Below, piece after piece: positions 5,632-10,551 of a stretch of 12,628 nucleotides of DNA. A model generated the notes under the pieces. It did no database searches. It was not told the origin of the DNA and saw only the letters and a program-made list of their open reading frames with translations. The DNA is from an uncultured Collinsella sp. (lineage in GTDB: Bacteria > Actinomycetota > Coriobacteriia > Coriobacteriales > Coriobacteriaceae), in assembly GCA_902492755.1 (NCBI GenBank), contig CABUNB010000053.1:1-12628 (forward strand), in the 5' to 3' direction. The translations under genes were made by a program, and so were the position numbers. Each line of letters starts with the position of its first letter. Positions within the stretch are counted from its first letter, which is position 1.

Positions 5632-6885
5632 TTAATCGTTGAAGCGGGATTGGCGGCCGAAGGATAGGGCGGTGTCGCCGAACTTGTCTCGGACGGCGTC
5701 GATCGCGACGGAGAGCTCGCGACGGTCGCTCGATTGGGCTCCGCGGTCGTCGACTTCGCAGAACAGGTCGGTCTGGATGCCGCCCTGATGGTCAAAGTCG
5801 CTCATGCCGATGCCTGCTAAGCGAACATGCATGCCTTCCTGCCAGATGTTGTCGAGCAGTTCGAGCGCAACCGCCACAAAGATGTTCTCATCGTCGGTCG
5901 GATGAGGCAGCCGGCGCTGTGCCGAGCGACCGCTTCCATACGAATACTTAAGCTTGAGCGTTATCGTGCCGCCCGTCAGTCCCTGACGGCGTAGACGGCG
6001 CCCCACTGACTCGCCCAGCAGCGCAATCGCCGCTTCGATGTCCCCGCGCTCAGTCAAATCTTTCGCAAAGGTGCGTTCATTGCTGACCGACTTGACCTCA
6101 CGCTCTTCATCGAGACTTGTGACTTCGGAGATTTCGAGTCCCAGCGCACGCTGGCGCATGCGTTCGCCGTTGACGCCAAAAATAGAGGCCAAGGTGGATT
6201 CCGGTGCACGTGATAGCTCGCCGAGGGTGTAGATGCGCATACGGCGCAGTCGCTCCTCGGCCGAGCGCCCGATGCCGCTCATGGCAGATACCGGCAGCGC
6301 GGCCAAAAAGCGCTGCTCGGTTCCGGGTCGCACGATGGTCAGCCCAAACGGCTTATCCCGCTCACTTGCGATCTTTGCGACCGTCTTGTTGCAGCCCACG
6401 CCAATGGAGCACGTTACTCCCAGCGCTGCCACACGGTCGCTTATACGCCGTGCAACCAGCAGCGGGTCCTCGGGCGCAAAGCGACCCGGTGTGATATCGA
6501 TAAATGCCTCGTCGATGGATACGCGCTCTACGCGCGGGGTCTCGTCGGCGAGAATCGCCATGACCTGCGCGCTCACCTCGCGGTAGCGATCAAAGTGCCC
6601 GTGCGTCCAAATGGCTTGCGGGCACAAGCGCCGCGCCTCGGCTGAGGGCATGGCGGAGTGTACGCCAAAGCGACGTGCCTCGTAAGAACAGGTGGACACG
6701 ACGCCACGAGAATCGGCGTCCCCGCCCACGATGAGCGGCTTTCCGCGCCATTCGGGATGATCGAGCATCTCCACGCTCGCAAAAAACGCATCGAGGTCCA
6801 TGAGGCCCACCGCCGGACCCGTCCAGGGAGGCGGCGTGACGCCCATGGCATCCTCATAACCGTATGTATGTTCGCGTCTTTCCAT
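5632..6885 (-). CDS. dinB: DNA polymerase IV (Y-family translesion polymerase)
   Basis: This 417-residue protein has the complete Y-family core. The first catalytic motif is LMDLDAFFASVE, with D30 and steric-gate-type F35. Next come STCSYEARRFGVHSAMP (64-80), the second motif RVSIDEAFID with D125 and E126, and SIGVGCNKTVAKIASERDKP (160-179). A helix-hairpin-helix-like SGIGRSAEERL and a little-finger domain follow. QTDLF (361-365) fits the beta-clamp binding consensus, with about 50 residues after it instead of the usual terminal position. It copies damaged DNA with low fidelity. The start at 6885 has no clear ribosome binding site but a -10-like box 6 nt away. ATG 6846 has GAGG 5 nt upstream and would drop 13 non-conserved residues. 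It stands alone on the minus strand between two operons; no convincing LexA box or minus-strand terminator was seen. Confidence 0.95.
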   Translation of the reverse strand: MERREHTYGYEDAMGVTPPPWTGPAVGLMDLDAFFASVEMLDHPEWRGKPLIVGGDADSRGVVSTCSYEARRFGVHSAMPSAEARRLCPQAIWTHGHFDRYREVSAQVMAILADETPRVERVSIDEAFIDITPGRFAPEDPLLVARRISDRVAALGVTCSIGVGCNKTVAKIASERDKPFGLTIVRPGTEQRFLAALPVSAMSGIGRSAEERLRRMRIYTLGELSRAPESTLASIFGVNGERMRQRALGLEISEVTSLDEEREVKSVSNERTFAKDLTERGDIEAAIALLGESVGRRLRRQGLTGGTITLKLKYSYGSGRSAQRRLPHPTDDENIFVAVALELLDNIWQEGMHVRLAGIGMSDFDHQGGIQTDLFCEVDDRGAQSSDRRELSVAIDAVRDKFGDTALSFGRQSRFND

Positions 6886-6891
6886 GTCATC

Positions 6892-6897
6892 AGTATA
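6892..6897 (-). promoter_or_regulatory. Possible -10 box of dinB (leaderless mRNA?)
   Basis: On the minus strand TATACT ends 6 nt before ATG 6885, so a normal start point would coincide with the start codon or its neighbour. No good -35 hexamer is found at 15-19 bp spacing. The call is tentative. Confidence 0.4.
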
Positions 6898-6929
6898 CCG
6901 CGCAGCTCATGTGGGGTGCGTGTATGTGC

Positions 6930-6957
6930 TTGCAAATCCCGAATTCTTGTCTAAGAT
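6930..6957 (+). promoter_or_regulatory. Possible upstream promoter for rpsP operon
   Basis: TTGCAA (6930-6935) and TAAGAT (6952-6957) are spaced by 16 bp. It is weaker than the site at 7002-7030 and would give a leader of about 120 nt. It may be a second promoter or chance. Confidence 0.35.
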
Positions 6958-7001
6958 ATGGATTTGCCCTCGACTACACCGAAGAAGTTGGTCTCACGGA
7001 C

Positions 7002-7030
7002 TTCACCTGCCCGCGTCGATGGCGTATTAT
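7002..7030 (+). promoter_or_regulatory. Predicted promoter for rpsP-khpA-rimM-trmD-lepB
   Basis: TTCACC (7002-7007) and TATTAT (7025-7030) are 17 bp apart. The start point would be near 7037, giving a leader of about 50 nt that contains a small hairpin and the rpsP ribosome binding site. Confidence 0.55.
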
Positions 7031-7052
7031 GTTCAACTGTTTGTTTGTAGTT

Positions 7053-7067
7053 GCAGCCTAAAGCTGC
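7053..7067 (+). promoter_or_regulatory. Small hairpin in the rpsP leader
   Basis: GCAGC-CTAAA-GCTGC forms a perfect 5-bp stem ending 6 nt before the rpsP GGAGGAG site. No T tract follows. It could influence ribosome access, but it is short and may be incidental. Confidence 0.3.
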
Positions 7068-7073
7068 TTGGTT

Positions 7074-7080
7074 GGAGGAG
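7074..7080 (+). promoter_or_regulatory. Ribosome binding site deciding the TTG start of rpsP
   Basis: GGAGGAG lies 6 nt before TTG 7087, directly followed by the S16 sequence AVKIRLARHG. This fixes the rare start. The upstream TTG 7051 would place this site inside the gene. Confidence 0.8.
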
Positions 7081-7086
7081 TTTCCT

Positions 7087-7428
7087 TTGGCAGTCAAGAT
7101 TCGCCTTGCTCGTCACGGCGCTAAGAAGCGTCCGTACTACCGTGTCGTCGTCGCCGATTCCCGCGCCCCGCGTGACGGTCGTATCATCGAGGAGGTTGGC
7201 CGCTACAACCCGATGACCGCCCCCAAGACCATCAACCTCGACCTCGAGAAGATCGCCGACTGGCAGTCCAAGGGCGCTCAGCTCACCGACGCCGTCGCCG
7301 CTCTGGTCAAGGCCGCCAACGAGGGCGAGAAGACCGAGACCGTCGTCAAGAAGTCCAAGAAGCAGCTCGCCAAAGAGGCCGAGGCCGCTAAGGCTGCCGC
7401 TGAGGCCGCTGAGGGCGCCGAGGAGTAA
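7087..7428 (+). CDS. rpsP: 30S ribosomal protein S16
   Basis: This 113-residue protein begins MAVKIRLARHGAKKRPYYRV and carries RIIEEVGRYNP, the full S16 signature. S16 binds 16S rRNA in the 5' domain and helps 30S assembly. The TTG start is set by GGAGGAG 6 nt upstream. The folded core ends near residue 80-85. The remaining residues are a Lys-then-Ala/Glu tail (KKSKKQLAKEAEAAKAAA onward), which makes it about 25 residues longer than short S16 proteins such as that of E. coli; similar tails are known in actinobacterial S16. khpA begins 3 nt after the stop, within reach of GAGGAG in the last codons. Confidence 0.97.
   Translation: MAVKIRLARHGAKKRPYYRVVVADSRAPRDGRIIEEVGRYNPMTAPKTINLDLEKIADWQSKGAQLTDAVAALVKAANEGEKTETVVKKSKKQLAKEAEAAKAAAEAAEGAEE
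7420..7425 (+). promoter_or_regulatory. Ribosome binding site of khpA (supports GTG start)
   Basis: GAGGAG, inside the last codons of rpsP, lies 6 nt before GTG 7432. It supports translation from this GTG rather than only from ATG 7471. Confidence 0.6.
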
Positions 7429-7431
7429 ATC

Positions 7432-7716
7432 GTGCCTGAGGTTGACGCTGCACAGCTCGAGGGTGAGGCAATGCTCTCAGATCGCATCGCCGATCTCGTC
7501 GAATATCTCGTTGTTCAGATCGTCGACGACCCGGATTCCGTGAGCCTTGAGGTCATCGATGGTGACGACGCCTCTACGATCGAGGTTTCTGTCGCCGAGG
7601 ATGACGTCGCTAAGGTCATCGGCCGTCGTGGCCGTACCATCAAGGCCATTCGCACGCTCGCCCGTGCACTGGCCGCTCGCCTCGACATTGCTGTCGAGGT
7701 AGAGGTTCTGGGCTAG
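7432..7716 (+). CDS. khpA: KH-domain RNA-binding protein KhpA
   Basis: This 94-residue protein has one KH domain. The GxxG loop is GRRG (64-67) in AKVIGRRGRTIKAIRTLARAL, and a LVEYLVVQIVDDPDSV helix lies ahead of it (22-37), as in KhpA/YlqC proteins. KhpA, often with KhpB (Jag/EloR), binds RNA and affects cell elongation and division in Gram-positive bacteria. Its place between rpsP and rimM is typical of that group. GTG 7432 is chosen because of its GAGGAG site and tight spacing to rpsP. ATG 7471 would give 81 residues, closer to the usual family length, so the first 13 residues are uncertain. Confidence 0.93.
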   Translation: MPEVDAAQLEGEAMLSDRIADLVEYLVVQIVDDPDSVSLEVIDGDDASTIEVSVAEDDVAKVIGRRGRTIKAIRTLARALAARLDIAVEVEVLG

Positions 7717-7729
7717 GACCTTGAGGTCC
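7716..7729 (+). promoter_or_regulatory. Hairpin with the rimM start codon in its loop
   Basis: GGACC (7716-7720) and GGTCC (7725-7729) form a perfect 5-bp GC-rich stem around TTGA, which contains the TTG start of rimM. It begins at the last base of the khpA stop, so ribosomes finishing khpA would melt it. Translational coupling is an inference. Confidence 0.45.
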
Positions 7730-8242
7730 CAGTACAAAAACATCGCCCGTGTGGTCAAGCCGCACGGAAGGAAGGGGGAGGTCCTCGCGCAGCCGCTGCG
7801 GGGGCTTCCTTCTGTATTAGAGCCGGGCATGCGCGTCGCCCTGACGCCGCCGGCGCTCAAGCGCGACCGCTTTTGCACGGTTGTGTCCGTCACCGATACG
7901 GGCGATGGCGATCTGGTCTCGTTTGAGGGCATTGACGACTTGACGGCCGCCGAGGGCATCACGGGATGCTACGTGCTGGCAAATCGTGATGACTTTGAGC
8001 TCGATTCTCTCGACGCCGCCTATACCGACCTGATGGGTCGCGAGGTGGTTGACGAGCGCTTCGGTTCACTCGGCACGATCGTCGAGATCATGTCGACGCC
8101 CGCTAACGATGTTTGGGTTGTCGAGGGCGATCGGTACGGCGAGGTGCTGATTCCCGTGATCGAGCAGGTTGTGCTCGATCTTCCCGACACAGGAACAATT
8201 TCCGTCCACGTTATGGACGGCCTGATCGATATGGACAAGTAG
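7721..8242 (+). CDS. rimM: 16S rRNA processing protein RimM
   Basis: This 173-residue protein assists 30S maturation by binding S19 and the 16S 3' domain. The N-terminal RimM barrel starts with IARVVKPHGRKGEVLAQPL (8-26) and continues to VSFEGIDDLTAAEGITGCYVL (66-86). The C-terminal PRC-type barrel includes DLMGREVVD, GTIVEIMSTPANDVWVV and GEVLIPVI. The TTG at 7721 is chosen because the family sequence starts about 8 residues later and the next in-frame candidate, GTG 7751, would cut into the conserved KPHG region. Its ribosome binding site is poor (AGGA only 2 nt away), so translation probably depends on khpA, whose stop is 4 nt upstream. trmD follows, as in the classic rpsP-rimM-trmD operon. 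Confidence 0.95.
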   Translation: MRSQYKNIARVVKPHGRKGEVLAQPLRGLPSVLEPGMRVALTPPALKRDRFCTVVSVTDTGDGDLVSFEGIDDLTAAEGITGCYVLANRDDFELDSLDAAYTDLMGREVVDERFGSLGTIVEIMSTPANDVWVVEGDRYGEVLIPVIEQVVLDLPDTGTISVHVMDGLIDMDK

Positions 8243-8252
8243 GGAGGACAAC

Positions 8253-9011
8253 ATGCTGATTGAGACCCTTTCGGTCTTTCCCGAGATGTTTGAGCCCGTC
8301 ATGTCCACATCGATTTTGGGCCGCGCCCGCAAGGCCGGCCTTTTTGATTTTAAGGCGTATAACCTGCGCGACTGGACGCACGACCGTCATCGTACCGTCG
8401 ATGACGAGCCGTACGGCGGCGGGCAGGGCATGCTCATGAAGGTCGAGCCTATCGCCGAGGCCATCGAGGCCATTAGCGCGGAGGGCCCCAAGCCAACGGT
8501 GGTGTTCTTCACCCCGTGCGGCGAGCCCTTTACGCAGCACGTGGCCGAGCGCCTGCTCAAAAGTGAGCGTCTGCTGTTTGTTTGCAGCCGTTACGAAGGT
8601 GTCGACGAGCGTGCGTATGCGTATGCCGATGAGCGCCTGTCGATCGGCGATTACGTGCTCACGGGCGGCGAGCTCCCCGCCATGGTCGTGGCCGATGCTG
8701 TTGTTCGCCTCATCCCCGGCGCCCTGGGCGATGAGATGAGCAACGTGGACGAGTCATTCTCGACCGCCGAGGACGGAGGCCTGCTCGAGTATGCGCAGTA
8801 CACCCGCCCTGCCGAATTCAACGGCGAGGGCGTGCCGCCGGTGCTCGTGAGCGGTGACCATGCCAAGGTTGACGCCTGGCGCCGCAAGAATGCCATCGAG
8901 CGCACTTGTCGTTGGCGTCCCGATCTGATCGAGACGGCGCGGCTTACGCCCCAGGAGCGCGCATACGCGCAGGAGATTCTGGACGCTTCGTATTCGCAGA
9001 GCGAGGAGTGA
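8253..9011 (+). CDS. trmD: tRNA (guanine-N1)-methyltransferase TrmD
   Basis: This 252-residue SPOUT enzyme makes m1G37 in tRNAs with S-adenosylmethionine, preventing +1 frameshifts. It shows SVFPEMFEP (7-15), RDWTHDRHRTVDDEPYGGGQGM (39-60), FVCSRYEGVDER (109-120) and the knot motif IGDYVLTGGELPAM (131-144), then YTRPAEFNGEGVPPVLVSGDH. R152 (in ADAVVR) matches catalytic Arg154 of E. coli TrmD. The catalytic Asp169 of E. coli, in the sequence EDSF, aligns by eye with Glu in DESF here (E167), and three extra residues (AED) follow; see findings. The start has GGGAGG 5 nt upstream. lepB starts 2 nt after the stop; rplS is not present downstream. Confidence 0.97.
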   Translation: MLIETLSVFPEMFEPVMSTSILGRARKAGLFDFKAYNLRDWTHDRHRTVDDEPYGGGQGMLMKVEPIAEAIEAISAEGPKPTVVFFTPCGEPFTQHVAERLLKSERLLFVCSRYEGVDERAYAYADERLSIGDYVLTGGELPAMVVADAVVRLIPGALGDEMSNVDESFSTAEDGGLLEYAQYTRPAEFNGEGVPPVLVSGDHAKVDAWRRKNAIERTCRWRPDLIETARLTPQERAYAQEILDASYSQSEE

Positions 9012-9013
9012 GA

Positions 9014-9577
9014 ATGGTTCCATCGCAGCATTCCGCGTTGAGGGGCGCCTTTGAGTGGATCGCGGTCATCGCAATCGCGCTCGTGGCCACCTTCCTGATC
9101 CGCACCTTTGTGGTCGAGCCCTTTGTGGTGCCCACCGGCTCCATGGAGGACACGATCGAGATTGGCGACCAGATCCTGGCACAAAAGGTGAGCCTCGAGC
9201 TCGGTCAGCCCGTCAAACAGGGTGATATCGTGGTGTTCCACAACCCCGATGCCACGTCCGAGCATGACGTGCTGGTAAAGCGCGTCATCGCCACGGCCGG
9301 CCAGACGGTCGATTTGCAGGACGGTCGCGTGGTCGTTGACGGCCAGGCGCTCGATGAGGGCTATACGACCGGCATGAGCTGGCCGCTTTCGGTCCAAGCG
9401 CCCGCCGCCCAGGTGAGCTATCCCTACACCGTCCCCGACGGGTGTGTGTGGGTGATGGGCGACAATCGAGAGAACTCTGCCGACTCACGCTACTTTGGTC
9501 CCGTCGATCGCTCCGATTTGATCGCTGTGGCGCTTGTGCGCTACTGGCCACTCAACCGCATCGGCGCTATCGATTAA
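9014..9577 (+). CDS. lepB: Type I signal peptidase
   Basis: This 187-residue membrane protease removes signal peptides from secreted proteins. It has a short cytoplasmic N-terminus, one membrane segment (about 13-33, WIAVIAIALVATFLIRTFVV), and then the family boxes. Box B has catalytic S43 in PTGSMEDTI, box D has catalytic K89 in VLVKRVIATAGQTV, and box E is GDNRENSADSRYFGPV (149-164). Gly-Asp pairs around 51 and 70 fit the beta-rich core. Single-span architecture and size match Gram-positive SipS-type enzymes. The ATG at 9014 has GAGGAG, inside the end of trmD, 5 nt upstream. It ends the rpsP operon; no clear terminator follows before glyQ. Confidence 0.96.
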   Translation: MVPSQHSALRGAFEWIAVIAIALVATFLIRTFVVEPFVVPTGSMEDTIEIGDQILAQKVSLELGQPVKQGDIVVFHNPDATSEHDVLVKRVIATAGQTVDLQDGRVVVDGQALDEGYTTGMSWPLSVQAPAAQVSYPYTVPDGCVWVMGDNRENSADSRYFGPVDRSDLIAVALVRYWPLNRIGAID

Positions 9578-9584
9578 AAACCGC

Positions 9585-9590
9585 TATAGT
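9585..9590 (+). promoter_or_regulatory. Possible -10 box for glyQS
   Basis: TATAGT lies 46 nt before the glyQ ATG in the 59-bp gap after lepB, the only AT-rich patch there. No -35 match is found at suitable spacing, so the call is weak; glyQS may also be read from the rpsP operon. Confidence 0.3.
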
Positions 9591-9636
9591 ACAGTACCTA
9601 ACCGTGTATTCGTTTCGACGAGGGGATATTAGAGGC

Positions 9637-10548
9637 ATGAACGCTTCATCGCTTTCCTTCCAAGACATCATCCTGCGCCTCCAGCAGTACTGGGGCGAGC
9701 AGGGTTGCGTCATTATGCAGCCCTATGACTCCGAGGTCGGTGCCGGTACCTTCCATACCGCGACCACGCTGCGCTCGCTCGGTCCCGCCGAGTGGCGCAC
9801 CTGCTATGCTCAGCCTTGCCGCCGTCCCGCCGACGGCCGCTACGGCGAGAACCCCAACCGCATGCAGCACTACTATCAGTTCCAGGTGCTCATCAAGCCC
9901 TCGCCGGTCAACGCCCAGGAGCTCTACCTGGGTTCGCTGGCCGCCATTGGCCTGGACCCCAACGACCATGACGTCCGCTTTGTCGAGGACGACTGGGAGA
10001 GCCCGACCCTGGGCGCCTGGGGCCTTGGCTGGGAGGTCTGGCTCAACGGTATGGAGGTCACGCAGTTTACGTACTTCCAGCAGGTGGGCGGTATCGAGGT
10101 CGACCCCGTGCCCGTCGAGATCACCTATGGCCTGGAGCGTATCGCCATGTACGCCCAGGGCGTCAACTCGGTCTACGATCTGGTGTGGAGCTACCTGCCC
10201 GATGGCACGCCCATGACCTACGGCGACGTGTTCCTCGAGAACGAGCGCGAGTTCAGTGCCTATAACTTTGAGGTCGCCAACGTCGAGATGATGCGTCAGA
10301 AGTTTGACGACTACGAGGCCGAGTGCCATTCCTGCCTGGAGCGCAAGCTGCCGCTTCCGGCGTACGACTGTGTCATGAAGTGCAGCCACGCTTTCAACCT
10401 GCTCGATGCCCGCGGCGCCCTGTCCGCAGTCGAGCGTGCCAATTACATCCTGCGCGTCCGCGCCGTCGCCAAGGCGTGCTGCGAGGCCTATATGGCCGAG
10501 GTCGCCGGAGTCAACGAGAATGCCGACCAGGAAGGCGAGGTGGCGTAA
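9637..10548 (+). CDS. glyQ: Glycyl-tRNA synthetase alpha subunit
   Basis: This 303-residue catalytic subunit of the alpha2-beta2 class II glycyl-tRNA synthetase activates glycine and charges tRNA-Gly. It contains LQQYWGEQGCVIMQPYD (15-31), the motif 2 region CRRPADGRYGENPNR (61-75) with YYQFQVLIKPSP, and the motif 3-like EITYGLERIAMY (161-172). The end has HAFNLLDARGALSAVERANY, where the common GAISVTER is slightly changed. Length equals the usual 300 or so. Four cysteines cluster at C220, C223, C235 and C239; two of them are common in the family, the others less so. The ATG is preceded by GAGGGG at 11 nt and AGAGG at 1 nt. glyS begins 3 nt after the stop. Confidence 0.97.
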   Translation: MNASSLSFQDIILRLQQYWGEQGCVIMQPYDSEVGAGTFHTATTLRSLGPAEWRTCYAQPCRRPADGRYGENPNRMQHYYQFQVLIKPSPVNAQELYLGSLAAIGLDPNDHDVRFVEDDWESPTLGAWGLGWEVWLNGMEVTQFTYFQQVGGIEVDPVPVEITYGLERIAMYAQGVNSVYDLVWSYLPDGTPMTYGDVFLENEREFSAYNFEVANVEMMRQKFDDYEAECHSCLERKLPLPAYDCVMKCSHAFNLLDARGALSAVERANYILRVRAVAKACCEAYMAEVAGVNENADQEGEVA

Positions 10549-10551
10549 GCC

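Noticed and set aside
6862..6920. LexA/SOS box for dinB
   Set aside because: Only a half-site-like GAAC lies in the 5' coding part; no two-armed CGAAC-N4-GTTCG-like site was found.
7029..7061. Ten-codon leader peptide (MFNCLFVVAA) before rpsP
   Set aside because: Its ATG overlaps the predicted -10 box, so it would not be on the transcript, and no ribosome binding site is seen.
9578..9636. T-box riboswitch ahead of glyQ
   Set aside because: The gap is only 59 bp, with no terminator stem or T-box sequence, too short for a T-box leader.
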